The position numbers were made by a program, and so were the translations under genes. Under the pieces are notes generated by a model. It made no database searches. It was not told the DNA's origin and saw only the letters and a program-made list of their open reading frames with translations. This document shows positions 27,701 through 38,699 of a stretch of DNA of 45,635 nt, piece by piece. How positions within the stretch are numbered: position 1 is the first letter of the stretch; every line of letters starts with the position of its first letter. The stretch spans positions 51,726 to 97,360 of the forward strand of contig JBBHKE010002841.1 of the NCBI GenBank assembly GCA_037447655.1, read 5' to 3'. The stretch is from Zygnema cylindricum (Eukaryota > Streptophyta > Zygnematophyceae > Zygnematales > Zygnemataceae).

Positions 27701-30700
27701 CTCCTATTTCCCCTCCTCTCAGCTCGCTCTTAAGAGTGACCATTTCATCCTCTTCCTCCTTGTTGCCTTAGTAGACTTAAAGTTTCGTTCTCCTCTGCCA
27801 GAGAAACTGATTCTGATCTCGTTGCAGTGCATCAGAGCTTACAAAGAGCAAAATTTCTTTTCTGTCTCCTTCTAATTTCCCTCTTAAAACTAAAAAAGAA
27901 CAAAAAAAAATCTCGGCTAACCAAGAACATTTTTTTTTCTCCTTCTCCTTCATTCTCGTTTCCCTCTGAAAGCCAAGCAATACGTCTCATCCTCCCCTTT
28001 GCCTTCTTAAAATTTGATATGTACCTCCTAAGAAAGCTGAATCTGATCTCTCCCCAGTGCATCAGGGCTTACAAAGAGCAAAAATCCTTGTCCTTCTTCT
28101 CCTTCTCTTTCCGTTTGTCCTTCTCCATCTCCTTCCCCTTCTCCTTCTCCTTCTCCTTCCCCTTATCCTTCTCCGTCTCCTTCTTCTCCTTCTCCTTCTC
28201 CTTCCCCTTCCCCTTCTCCTTCTCCTTCTCCTTCTCCTTCTCCTTCTCCTTCCTTATCTTTCCCTGCGCCTTTTTCCTTCCCCTTCTCCTTCTCCTTTGC
28301 CTTCTCCTTCTCCTCCTTCTCCTTCTCCTTCACTTTCTTCTTCTCCTTCCCTTATCCTTCTCCTTCTTCCTCTCCTCCTTCCTCTCCTTCTTCTCCGTTG
28401 CCTTCTCCTTCTTCTTCTCCTATTCCCGTCTCCTCTTGAAATTTCCTTCTCCTCCTGTTAAGAAAACCGAGTCTGATCTCTCTATGCAGTGTATCAGGGC
28501 TCCAAGTCGTTCTACAAAGAGGGAGATCCTACTCTTCCTGTGAACACATACGGTGAAACAAAAGTAGAAGCTGAAAATTTTATTCGCAAAAATTATACCA
28601 ATTTTGCAATTCTTCGAAGCAGTATTATTGTGGGTCCCAAAACTCCTGTGGAGCTTAGCAAAGGTTTACCATTGCAGGTAAGGGTGGAAACTTGAGAGGA
28701 AAAAACAGAGAAAATTGCAATGAATATGGAGAAAATTCAAATAAAATGGGAATAGTATGGAGGAAATGGGGGGAATTTAGGTGAATGTGGAGAAAAATCG
28801 GGTTAAAACGGGAATGGAAAGGGAAAAATGTCGAAAAGTTAGGTGATTAAGGGGAAGATTCAAGTAAGAATGAGAATGGAAAGAAGAAAATTAGAGAAGA
28901 GATAGGTGAGAATGGGAATCGAAAAGGAAATGAAGATTTAAGATGGGAAGTCAAAGGAGAAAGTAGAGAAAATTCAGTTAAGAGTGGGAATTAGAAGAAT
29001 GAAACAGTGAAAATCCATTCATATTTGAGATCTTTTGGTTACTAATAGGAATAGAAAATGGAAAATGGCGAAAAGTCGCTCAAAAATAGAAACTTTTGGG
29101 TAGAGAAGGGAATTGAAAGGAGAAACGAAGAAAATTTACTCGTAATTGGGTCAAAATGGGATTTGAAACGAGAAAATAGGGATACCCCACTTGTAACTCA
29201 AGACTATTTGAACCTTTAGCTCAAGAAAAACAGGGGCTTACTAGTAAGTTGAGTTTGGTTTTTATTTTGTAAGTTTGTATGGGGAGAATGAGTGTGTGTT
29301 TTTGCAATCATAGGATTACAAATGTTGGCGAAATGCATCTACGGTATTTTTTATTTATTTAGTTTTTTTAATTAATTTATTTAAAATGGTATCACACAGA
29401 TGTATCCATGTGAATTTGCCGTTTTCCATTAAAAGGTGGTTTTTTTCTGTTGACTATTGTTTATTTGTCTAACAGCAGCTGGGAAAGAGATTTTTCTGTT
29501 TTTTTGCGATCGTTGAATCTTCGGTTGAAACATAAAATATGTTTTTAATCATTGGTAAACCTTCAATAAAAATAACACTTTTTTTGGTTCTAATCTTAAG
29601 CCCTCGATAGGTTGTTAGGTCTCTTTTTATCTTTCGATTTATCTAGAACTGTGATAGTTTTTGTGGCTTTTTCTCTATCTATTTTCTTTTCACTTGTCAC
29701 TGTATTTCACATTTACAGTGGATGGATGGCGTTTTGGCGAGTGGAAAAGAAACTGATTTTTTTGGAGACGAATTTCGATGTCCTATTTTTGTCCTCGATT
29801 TGGTCGAAGTGGTAAAAAAGCTCATTTCTATGTCCAATGACGGTACGCCACTTGCCAAAACTTTATCTTTTGTCTTCACTATCTTCCGTGATAATTTTTT
29901 TTTTTGGTTTTAACACACTATTCCTGAATTAAGTCACTATGATTTCTTTTTGGAGAAGTCAAAATAGTTTTTTTTGTTTAAAAGACAGGAGTTATTGTTG
30001 ATCACACTTAATCTGAAAATATCAAGCAAGAAATTTTGTTAGAACTAGTATTGAATTGTATATATATTAAACTTAGGAACGACCTTCACCCTCATTACGG
30101 TGTGGTATACCGATTATTGTGCTTCACTTTCCTTTTTTGCCCTTTGATGAGACTGAATCTTGATATTGTTTTTCCCCTTTTTTTTCTTTTCGACCGATGG
30201 TTATATGGCGGTTTCTGTGTCCTTGATAAAAAAGCAGAAACTCATATTTTATAAATCAAAGGTGTATGTGTTTGTTGTTCTGATGACGGGATTATTTCGG
30301 CATCTTCTTTGTCCTTCCTTTCTTTTTTTGTTTGGGTGGGACATTTCAGGGCAGCAGTTTCAGGAAATATTTAATATGGGTGGACCTGACCGACTTTCTC
30401 GGGCAGATATGGCGGAAATAGTGGCTCTTGTGAGAGGTCATGATAGAGCTCTTGTTAAAGTGGTTCCGGCTGCTTCTGTAAGTCCCTTTCCTTCCTTCCT
30501 TTTCCCTTCCTTCCTTCCTTTTCCCTTCCTTCCGTCCTTTTCTTTCCTTCCTTCCTTCCTTCTTTCCTCCCCTCCTTTCTCCCTCCCTCCTCCCTTCCTC
30601 CCTCTCTCCCTCCCTCCCTCCCTTCTTCCCTCCCTTCCTCCCTCCCTTCCTCTCTCCCTCCCTCCTTCCCGCTATTTCAGCCACACTATATTTGAACTGG

Positions 30701-32473
30701 GGTCTAGTTGTGTTTTTGGCGAAGTGAAGAAATCTTAACATAAGTTAAAGTCAATTCAATCTGACTTAAAAGATGACGGAAGAAATTATGTGGCCCTGCA
30801 TTGTAGTCTTTCAAATTCCACGTTGTAGAGGGTTGAAGTACTATTTTACGGCTTATCGTACCCCGTCCTTCCTGTAATTTGCCGTGTACTTTTTAAGACT
30901 CCTATACTGCAAAGCAAATCTCACCGTCTATCCTACCATAACAACAAAGTATATGAACCACAGTTGGTGGTTCAGCATTAATTTTTTTTACTCGTCCATT
31001 TGAACTGACAGGTACACATAAAAGTACATGTTAGTACACAAAAGTACATTTTAGTGTACAGAAGTACATGTGATGCATATGCAGAATCCATTTAAAATAC
31101 ATTAAGTATGCTTACATGTAAAGTGAGTAAAAGTGCACGTAAAATACGTTCATAGTACAGTACAGTGTGAATCACTTTTAGAGTTAGTAAGACTAATTTG
31201 GAGCTGGCTTTTTTTGACCCCTGAACATAAAGTAACATAATAATACCAACCTTTTTTTGTCGTAAATGCTAATTCGGTAAGCGGTTGAAAAACATCACGT
31301 CGCTTGGACCTAAACTAAAGTAATATCACTAAAATAAACTTCACGCTATATATTTCTTAGCGCTAATAGCGATTCGTGCTGTATTTTATAGTTCTTTCAT
31401 GTACTTTTACATATCATAGACAAAAACCAAAATTGTTCATTTTCTTTTCGGGTTTTTAAAATCGTTGTTAACGTAGGAAATTCATTTAAATTCAAGTTCA
31501 TTTGAACCATTAATTTTTCTTTTCTTTTTCACATTTGGCTTTTTCCTAAAAATATATGTTGAACTTTCCAAAAAATAGTTATTCAAAGTTTTAATATTGT
31601 GTTTCTATGGTATCGCGTTTTTTTTTTTACAAATCAATATGATGTAGAGACTTTTTGATTCTTACAAGTTGTTAGATAGCTATTTTCAGGGCGTTTGTGC
31701 CAGAAAATATCATTTTTTTTACAATTTGAACTTTGAAACATTATTTTGTGTACTTTTTTTTGTCCCGGTTATTAAAATCTGAAGTCACCGGTTCTTACTA
31801 AAGACTTTTGGGTGAAGTTAAACAACAATCGTGTCTTATACGTCTATTTAAAAGGTTATACTATTAAGTAAGTTAGAAAAGCAAACATATCTTATACATC
31901 TATTCTGAAGGTCTGATTTTTACGTGAAATTGTAAAAACAAAAATATCCTATAAGTATATTCAAAAGGTTCGACTTTTAAGTGAAGCTGAAAAAACAAAT
32001 GTATCTTATACGTCTGCCTAAAAGGTTCGACTTTGAAGTTAAAAAAAAAAACTGTATATTATAGGTCTATGCAAAAGGTTTGACTTTAAGTGAAGTTAAG
32101 AAAATAGATGTATCTTATTCGTCTGTCTAAAAGGTTCAAATTTGAAGTCAAGTTAAAATGAACAAACGTGTCCTATTTTATAACAAACAATTGTCTATGC
32201 AAAAGGTTTGACTTTTAAATGAGGTTAAAAAAAACGAACGTATCGTATACGTCTATTTAAAAGATTCAACTTTTAAGTGAATCTAAAAAAAAAAATATAT
32301 ATATTGTACGACTATCTAAAAGGTCCGTGATTGTTTTTCAGGTGAACCGTGGTGTAGCGAGTCCTCCGGACATCTCTATGGATGTGACACATGTCACAAA
32401 TGTATTAGGCATCCCTCTCACAAGTTTCAAGAAGGCAGTTGAAGAGACATTTGCAACGACAACGGTTTCGTGA
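24717..32473 (+). CDS. MAT2B: MAT2B-like NAD(P)-binding protein (RmlD family)
   Basis: Six exons join in phase: 24717-24929, 27364-27526, 28490-28677, 29719-29842, 30350-30477 and 32342-32473, giving 315 aa. The N terminus has the Rossmann motif TGGSGYLG (residues 7-14), then VNCAA, LIHLSTDQVY, the extended-SDR pair Y146GETK150, RSSIIVG, and a C-terminal PPDISMDVTHV block. This is the RmlD/MAT2B family. MAT2B is the regulatory subunit of methionine adenosyltransferase; RmlD reduces dTDP-4-keto-rhamnose. Length and exon order suit a plant MAT2B-like protein, predicted cytosolic since no targeting peptide is seen. All donors are GT and all acceptors AG. Introns are long and repeat-laden. An AATAAA at 32550-32555, 77 bp after the stop, is a likely polyadenylation signal. 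Confidence 0.93.
25090..25129. repeat. Poly-T tract in MAT2B intron 1
   Basis: A T-run interrupted by one G sits in T-rich sequence 160-200 bp after the exon 1 donor. Intron 1 (24930-27363) shows no other gene. It also holds the perfect 18-bp palindrome GATCGTGATATCACGATC at 25429-25446. Confidence 0.8.
27800..28520 (+). repeat. Triplicated splice-junction segment in MAT2B intron 2/exon 3
   Basis: The segment around the exon 3 acceptor (CTGATCTC...CAG then TGTATCAGGGCT...ACAAAGAG) occurs at 28460-28520 as the real junction. Two diverged copies lie upstream at about 27802-27855 and 28030-28085, each with an AG at the matching place (27826-27827 and 28056-28057). Both copies lack about 10 bases of the coding part. 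The intervals between them are CTTCTC-type pyrimidine repeats. Confidence 0.85.
28085..28450. repeat. (CTTCTC)n-type pyrimidine repeat
   Basis: Long imperfect CCTTCTCCTTCTC repeat in MAT2B intron 2, directly before the exon 3 acceptor. It produces open frames in several phases that are not genes. Confidence 0.9.
28690..29190. repeat. Purine-rich degenerate repeat in MAT2B intron 3
   Basis: Diverged units resembling GAGAAAATTNAGGTGANAATGGGAATNGAAAG recur with a period of roughly 55-70 bp. The strand is strongly purine-biased, in contrast to intron 2. Confidence 0.7.
30478..30675. repeat. (CTTCC)n/(CCCT)n tract after exon 5 donor
   Basis: Starting at the donor GTAAGT, nearly 200 bp of CTTCC, CCTTT and CCCTCC repeats occupy the 5' end of MAT2B intron 5. 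Confidence 0.9.
31163..31381. mobile_element. Possible foldback MITE in MAT2B intron 5
   Basis: The left end CAGTGTGAATCACTTTTAG and the inverted right end CAGCACGAATCGCTATTAG align with several mismatches. The total length of 219 bp equals that of the MITEs at 37796 and 38246, whose ends are similar (GAATCGCTATTAG). The interior differs, so membership is tentative. Confidence 0.4.
31800..32330. repeat. ~58-bp minisatellite in MAT2B intron 5
   Basis: About nine diverged units carry the words TATCTTATACGTCTAT, AAAAGGTTCGACTTTTAAG and TGAAGTTAAAAAAACAAA. The array stops about 12 bp before the acceptor of the last exon (32341). Confidence 0.85.
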
Positions 32474-34450
32474 AGTCTTTACAAAACAAATTTAGAGACG
32501 AAATTATTATTGTTGTGCTGTAATTAAGACAAGGAATTATTGTTTATAGAATAAATTATGATAGCTATGCTTTCTAATTCGAGGCTGGTTTTTTTTTGTT
32601 TACAAGGATTTTTGGTTTCGAGGTGTGCACCTTTTATTGTTAAAGCTATTCGTTTTTTTCACTTTCAATTGATTCACAAAGAAATTGCAAGGGAGTTGGT
32701 CCAATGGAATATTGTTGTAAAAAAAAAATGATTAGAGAAAGTGCCTCGAGGTTAACATCTAGATATGAAGAAATCATGATGATGTGCGATGTAGTTTGTC
32801 TCCTTATCAAAAATTCTTATGTTTAAGAACTTTTTACGCACTTTTTAAGCACTTTTTGTCTCCCATTTAAGCCTTTTATAACTGTATGATGATTATTTAT
32901 CTTTTAATCTCTATCTTAAAGCATATTTTTTACTTGAATGAGCTTGAGACACTTGACTTAATTTCACCCCCGTGGAGGCGGTGACTTTGTCAAAGTTTTG
33001 TTCTCTGTTTTGCTCTTTGATTATGATGCATTGTACCTTTTGTTCACGGAATGACTAAGGTACAATTGCATTATAAAGTTCGAGAAGGTTGAAATAGCAA
33101 AGAATATGAGGCTAATATGGTTCATCCCATAAGGTTGAATATGCGAAAACAATTAAAAACGCTATATAGGTTGTTGTTACCCTGTACAGTATGCGCACCG
33201 AAAGTAAAATACTGTATAGTACAGTTTTTGTGCAGGTAACAATAAAAAGTGCTTCCAAATATTTTTGCTTGTAAAATCTATGGTTCATCCCTTGGAACTG
33301 GTTATTGATCGGTACTTACTTTTATATCGGATACCTGTGAACAGTCCCGGAGTACCTCTCACTGTGAAACAGTAATACTAATTTCGGCATGGGAGTCTGA
33401 GTGGCGAGGTATTGCTTTTCAATGTTTGACGATTGGAGAGTTTTTGGATTGGGAGATGTGGCCCATAACCTTTTGTAACTTCAAAGCCTTAACATATAGA
33501 ACTAATGTAAGGACTATGACTAAAGTTCCTCTATAAAAAAGGACAATGCTGGGTTAAAACGCCGAACCCAACCACTTTCAACGTATAAAGCTTCTTTTAA
33601 CGTTTTACTCATTGGTTATACTGTTAATATATGTTTTTGCTTGTACGTTTATTGTTATTCTTCAATGGTGTTAGACCAGAAAAGAAGCCCATTCTTAAAA
33701 TGCTATATATGTATTTTGAACATAATGTATGCCTTCAAGTTGTTGATGAGAAAACAAAAGAAACGGGCCTCTTCTTAGTTACTTTATCAAAAAAGGGAAA
33801 TAGAGACAGAAATTGGTGCATATGAATAACTCTGGTAATGAGTGGCGGAAATGAAATTGTAACATTACAAAGCTTCAAAGCTTAAAAAAAATAGGTCAAA
33901 GAAACACCGTTTAATTGTCCACTTCACTAAGCTACATTATATTTTTGGCACGTGGCTCATTGTAAGCCACTTAACTAGATAGAGTTAGTAACACTAATGT
34001 ATGATTTTAGGTGAATAACACACACACTCAATTTAGAATGATCAGAACTGTAGACCAAACTACAGTACTGTACTGTACAGTCCCCATATTTGTAGTTTGT
34101 CCATTACAAAATAACCCTGACGCCGTGACCAGTCTGTCTACTTTACCCTAGCGACCGTCTAATTTCAGCCGTCGATTTACATTCGTACAGGCGGTAACGC
34201 GTAACATTTATGTTCTCTAATTCTTTAACCTTTATTGAATAACTGGCGAATCCATGTGACAGTTTGCATCTCACATGCGACATAAAGATAACATCCGTAG
34301 TTGTGCGGTCGATATAGCGCAACCATTGGAACCACGAAATCCGCTAACTCGATCGAGCCATGATCAGGCGTCACGGCCTGCTTCCGTTCTCCGTTCTGGA
34401 CCGTTCATTTTCGGCCGTTCTTTGGCACGCACGAGTTTGACGGTAGCCTC
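32474..34450. other. Intergenic MAT2B to TSP9-like gene
   Basis: AT-rich, no gene supported. The short open frame at 33631-33825 lacks a recognisable domain. Words such as TACAGTACTGTACTGTACAG (about 34063) recur in several intergenic places in the window. Confidence 0.5.
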
Positions 34451-34555
34451 CACGTGGCTGCTAACTAATGGTCACGTCTGTTTCTGGATAATTTTGGATT
34501 GGCTGCCACGTGACAGAGCCTGCTATTGATTTCCCTTTTACTCTGGCAATTATAA
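34451..34555 (+). promoter_or_regulatory. TSP9-like promoter: two G-boxes, CCAAT box, TATA box
   Basis: CACGTG occurs at 34451-34456 and 34507-34512, an inverted CCAAT (ATTGG) at 34498-34502, and TATAA at 34551-34555, 76-80 bp before the ATG at 34631. G-boxes near the TATA box are common in light-regulated plant photosynthesis genes, which fits the predicted product. Binding is inferred. Confidence 0.6.
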
Positions 34556-34630
34556 CACTATTCCTCTCTACTCTCGGTCTAAAAAAAATTGAACCCTTTC
34601 GTGATTGACTGCTGTAGTGAAAAGTAAACA

Positions 34631-35249
34631 ATGGCGGCTCTTTGCACCACAGCCATGGCTGGTCCTTCTTTCCTTTCCGCACGTGCGGCTGTTGGCAAGC
34701 CCGCTGCCAAGGAGGAGAGCGGAAACTTTTTCGATTTCCTTAACAAGGCGTTAGACAAGCAGAGCCTCTCTGAGCTTGATCCCAGTATGTTTACCTCTTG
34801 ATGTGATCTTCCTCCATTGCATTTTGCTGCCTCTATTTTCTTCTATTTATTTGTACGTTTTTGTCATTATTTTAACTTATACTGTTTTTTGTTTGTTTGC
34901 AGTTCTCCAGAAGGTGGCTGGCAAGGAGAGCAAGGTGCCTGCAAGGAAACTTCCTACCAAGGTATGGATATTGTATTTTCTACTTTCTTCCAAATGTACC
35001 TTTCCATTTGTCCTTTTCTTTTCGACTTTCTTACAAATGTACCTTCTAATCGTCTGTTTCTCGTCTTATTTTCTTCCAAACTTACCTCCTAATTTATCCT
35101 TTTCTTTTCCGACTTGCTTTCAAAGGTATCTTTATTATTCGGTCATTACAAGTCTGTTTCTACAGGAATGCTGATCTACCTACATACTCTCATTTGTCTG
35201 ACGCATATAAATTTCTGTTATGGTTTTGCAGAAGCCTGGAAAGAAGTAG
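34631..35249 (+). CDS. TSP9: TSP9-like thylakoid phosphoprotein, short
   Basis: Three exons join in phase: 34631-34784, 34903-34961 and 35232-35249, giving 76 aa. Residues 1-25 are Ala/Ser/Thr-rich with basic residues and no acids, like a chloroplast transit peptide. The rest reads NFFDFLNKALDKQSLSELDP then ILQKV and a Lys-rich tail ending KKPGKK. This matches the core of TSP9 (F-x-D-[FW]-[LI]...E-x-DP-I-L), an intrinsically disordered thylakoid protein that is phosphorylated in light, binds LHCII/PSII and affects state transitions. It lacks the Gly-rich C terminus of land-plant TSP9 and is shorter. The last exon codes only five residues, so the model depends on that small exon. Identification rests on motif similarity; a related unnamed small chloroplast protein is possible. 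Confidence 0.65.
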
Positions 35250-37795
35250 ATCAATCCAAACGGGGACACGCCGTTTCATGTGAATATGATTCAGTTGGCG
35301 GATGCGTTGCAGAAACGGAATGCATCAACGGAACTGTCAAGATATAGCACAGAGCAGCCTCGCACTTGCCCTTTAGGTTAGGTAGAAGCTTGTTTATTGG
35401 CCCTCTTCGGGCAGTTGAAAAAATTAATTTTGAGTTTCGGCAATTTCTGTAATTCCTTTGCCGTTCTCTCTTTCATTTGCGGCGGCTAGGCTTTCCATGC
35501 CCTGCAGCTCAGTTTTTCAGTTTCTGTGAATGCTATCTTCACAATAGGCTTTCGCAGGTATTGGCTGGGAGGAAGATATTCGGATTTAGTTTGAAGTGAT
35601 ATGAAATCAGCAATGCTGGCCATTATTTTGGTAGAAAAACTGTGGAGCAAAAATCTATGTTTTCACAGGATAGCTTTATTAATGAATATGATTTAAGTTA
35701 CGCCAAATGCCTGGCTTTATGTAAATGGTTGTAACTTTTTTGTTTTTTTTTTTTAATGTGTCTACTCGTGGCATTTTTACCGTAGACATTGGTAACATAA
35801 TTCAAATGTGCGTAAGCAATTTGAGACGCTATATCACCGTGTTTTGCACGCCTTACAATTTTAATCTACATCCTGTCACACTACACCTGTAATAATATTA
35901 CACGCTATATTCTGTTACACATCATTGTGCGCATATACGTGGAAACACTAAATCCTGTCACACCTGGTGCTTCTAATCACACAATTCGAGTTACGGCTTC
36001 GAAATGCTATTATGTTAATGTGACCGGTTTTGAGGTGGAAATATTTACATCACACCAATAAAAGCGGCTGATTTTCTTGAAAGTGCAATTGAATTGGAAG
36101 GGGAGGCCTAGAAACGGTACATTGTCAGGCCCGTAATCGTTGACTAATAACTAAGTACGAGACTGAATAACTAATTGTAGAATTTGGAAGATCTGTTTGG
36201 TATCCTTTTAATCATGTTTTTAGCTGTTGTAAAATATCGCTCTTCGTTACAAAAGTTCAGAATAGACGGTGGACTTTTAGACCCAGAGTTACATAGTAGT
36301 ATGTATAACAGTTTTGTGGCCAGCCACGTGGCAAATCACAATTTAACAGGAATTATTGACACTGATACTCTTTTTAACTTTAATAGCAATAGGCGGTGTT
36401 GCTCTGGTGGACTCTCACCTATAAGTGTAGAAGTGGATGAACGTCCAAAAACCCTTGGAGAGCAATTTATTAACCTAGACTATCCTAGTTGGTATTGTGA
36501 TTAACTTTCCAAGGCATCTGTGATGATATGATCTACTCGTGTGAGACTTACAGTTAAAACATCTTGGGGATGAAGTCTTTTAGCCTTGCAACGCGTGTGT
36601 TTTGACAGAGGCCAGAATTTGACAAACACAGCGAAGTTATGGCAAAAGTATGTTAGTTTGCAGAAAAAGGAATAAATTGTACAATACATGAGAAAAAAGA
36701 GCCTTTTCAGCGAATTGCAGAGCACTGTTTTGGTGTATGTGCCAGTCCTATGCTGAAACTAATAGAGCGATTCTGTTATCAAACATTCCATTGCCAGGCT
36801 GAACCATTGAATTTTACGTGAAAGTTACACTTCTTTAAAAAAAAAGCAAACTATCTGAGTACATGGGAACAAAAACACGAAAGGCAAAGACAAATACTCT
36901 CCATCTTTCGTTAAAGCGGATCACTTTAAAACCGAAGTTCAACATGGATGTATAGTAACATGGCAATGGAAACTAGACTGTAATGTAAACAATAACACAG
37001 CAGTAAAATTGTCTGGAAGATATCAAGTGCAAAAGTATCACTATTGACAAGCAAACTTGCCATATGTATCCACCATATATGTATATGGCATGTCAATATG
37101 TGACGTGACTGCCAAAACGTTGAATTAAATAAAGGACTGCAGGTTTAATGTGCGTCTTATCAAGCTTCGTACAATGACATTCTAGAACCTTATCTGAAGC
37201 GGTTGGTCAGTACGGTATGTTTTTATTGTTTCCTTATGTTTTCTATCCAGGGTTAGCAAGCTGCTCAAGCTATGACAAATATAAGTATAGCGCTCGTTCC
37301 AAAAGTCGCCATTTTATGTGAGGGAAGTACCGTTTCCGATTGTTACTTTGCAGTTACACAACGGTTGCAGCAATAGTAGTACATCACAAGTACTTACCTG
37401 TGTACTATGCATAAACCATGCTGCACAATTGTCGTTTTCTGAGAGGTTCTGAGAGTTGTCGTTTGCTTGTCAATTTCTAATGAAAAAACTCCTTTGCTTA
37501 CGGTACCAGGCAAAGTTCATTGGTCCGGCTTGCAGTACGAACGTACGGTCATTAATAATGCATTTTCAATGCTAAATCTTTGGTAATGAAATAGAAAAGT
37601 AAACTTCCGAAAAAGGGATAAAAGAAATGAGAAGAGACTGCAAGAGTCAAGAGAGAAAGAGGCATAGAGAAAAAATGGGGAAGCGCTAACGAAATGGACC
37701 CGTGTGGATGTTTGTTGCCCATTTGTGCGTTCCATTTGAAATATTTTGCTGCTAATGGATGTACGGTAGGCAAAAGAGTACGGTACTGTCCTGTA
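35250..37795. other. Downstream of TSP9-like gene, mostly non-coding
   Basis: This includes the probable 3' UTR; a canonical AATAAA is seen only at 36057-36062. Apart from the open frame at 36184-36504 nothing coding was supported. A short inverted repeat around CCATATGTA...TATATGG lies at about 37059-37091. Confidence 0.45.
36184..36504 (+). CDS. Unrecognised open frame, possible exon
   Basis: 106 codons open from a splice-acceptor-like ATTGTAG (36174-36180) to TAA. The first ATG in frame is at about 36214. The N-terminal part is hydrophobic (LFGILLIMFLAVVKY, a possible membrane segment). The remainder is polar with CC and a terminal GEQFINLDYPSWYCD. No family was recognised. Codon use looks less biased than chance low-complexity frames nearby, but there is no promoter or partner exon. 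Confidence 0.25.
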   Translation: MEDLFGILLIMFLAVVKYRSSLQKFRIDGGLLDPELHSSMYNSFVASHVANHNLTGIIDTDTLFNFNSNRRCCSGGLSPISVEVDERPKTLGEQFINLDYPSWYCD

Positions 37796-38010
37796 CACCG
37801 TGTATCGCTATTAGTGTTGATAATTTTTTCGCCACTTAAAACATCTTTTTCCCGTACACACTTGTCCGATTTTCAACTTAAGACCGTCAATCGGAAGCTG
37901 AGAATCTTACATTTCAATCGCAACCGTCAGATCTAAAAACCGACATGCGTGTACGGATAAAAGATGTTTAAAGAGACTAAAAAAACATTAACACATAACG
38001 ATTCACGGTG
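37796..38010. mobile_element. Foldback MITE, copy 1
   Basis: Ends CACCGTGTATCGCTATTAGTG... and ...ACGATTCACGGTG are long imperfect inverted repeats of about 65-70 bp, giving a 215-bp foldback element. The centre contains CAATCGGAAGC and TTTCAATCGCAACCGTC, which recur inverted in copy 2. Confidence 0.75.
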
Positions 38011-38245
38011 TCTTCATCAGAAGTTCAAAACATTGCTATGCAATATCGTATTCCATAAAAGACAAAGTACATACTATTTCCTCGGAGTTTTTCGTTTTCT
38101 ACAAAGGTTGCAACCGAGTACAGGGGTATCTACTGACTTTGACTAGTTTGAAATTCTCGACCAGTAAACAAAGAAAAAAAACTGTTGGCGAAATGTTACC
38201 TGTAAAACCCTGTTAACTACAGTAGAGTGCAGTACTGTGCTGTAG

Positions 38246-38463
38246 CACCGTGTGTCGCTATTAGTGTTAATACTTTTTGGCCGCTTATAACATCTTTTCT
38301 CGTACACACTTGTCGGATTGTTGGTCTAACGGTTGCGATTGAAATCTAAGGTTCCCAGCTTCCAATTGGCGGTCTCAAATTGAAAATCGGACAAGTGTGT
38401 ACGTAGAAAAAAATGTTTTTAAGTGAAGAAAAAAACATTTAACCCTAATAGCGATTCACGGTG
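38246..38463. mobile_element. Foldback MITE, copy 2 (opposite orientation)
   Basis: 218 bp with the same ends (CACCGTGTGTCGCTATTAG ... CTAATAGCGATTCACGGTG). The central block reads as the reverse complement of copy 1. A third partial end (CACCGCGTTTATTGCTATTAG) follows at 38477-38505. No transposase. Superfamily cannot be set because the target duplication is unclear. Confidence 0.75.
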
Positions 38464-38648
38464 TACTGTAGTGTAGCACCGCGTTTATTGCTATTAGAGT
38501 CAACGCTAGTAGCTGTAAACGAGTTACTGTACTGAGCGCCACATGGAAATCGTTTTCACGAAGCGAACAGTGCAGCTGTCACGTAACGACGCCGTACCCA
38601 TCCACATAACCTTCCACCGTTGACAAAGAACGCCGTCCCTTTAACTGC

Positions 38649-38654
38649 CACGTG
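38649..38654 (+). promoter_or_regulatory. Palindromic G-box upstream of UBC gene
   Basis: TGCCACGTGGCA is a perfect 12-bp palindrome with a G-box core, about 270 bp before the ATG at 38922. CCTGCCACGTT follows 20 bp later. Plant bZIP/bHLH factors bind such cores; a stress role for this ER-linked E2 is inference. Confidence 0.5.
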
Positions 38655-38699
38655 GCAACTTAAGCCACCTGCCACGTTGCTTTCCCTTCACCTTCCTAC

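Noticed and set aside
27827-28543. 238-codon Ser/Phe-rich open frame in MAT2B intron 2
   Set aside because: Produced by CTTCTC repeats plus duplicated splice-junction copies; the real exon uses another frame.
32750-32800. C/D-box snoRNA (TGATGATGT seen)
   Set aside because: No convincing D box or terminal stem was found.
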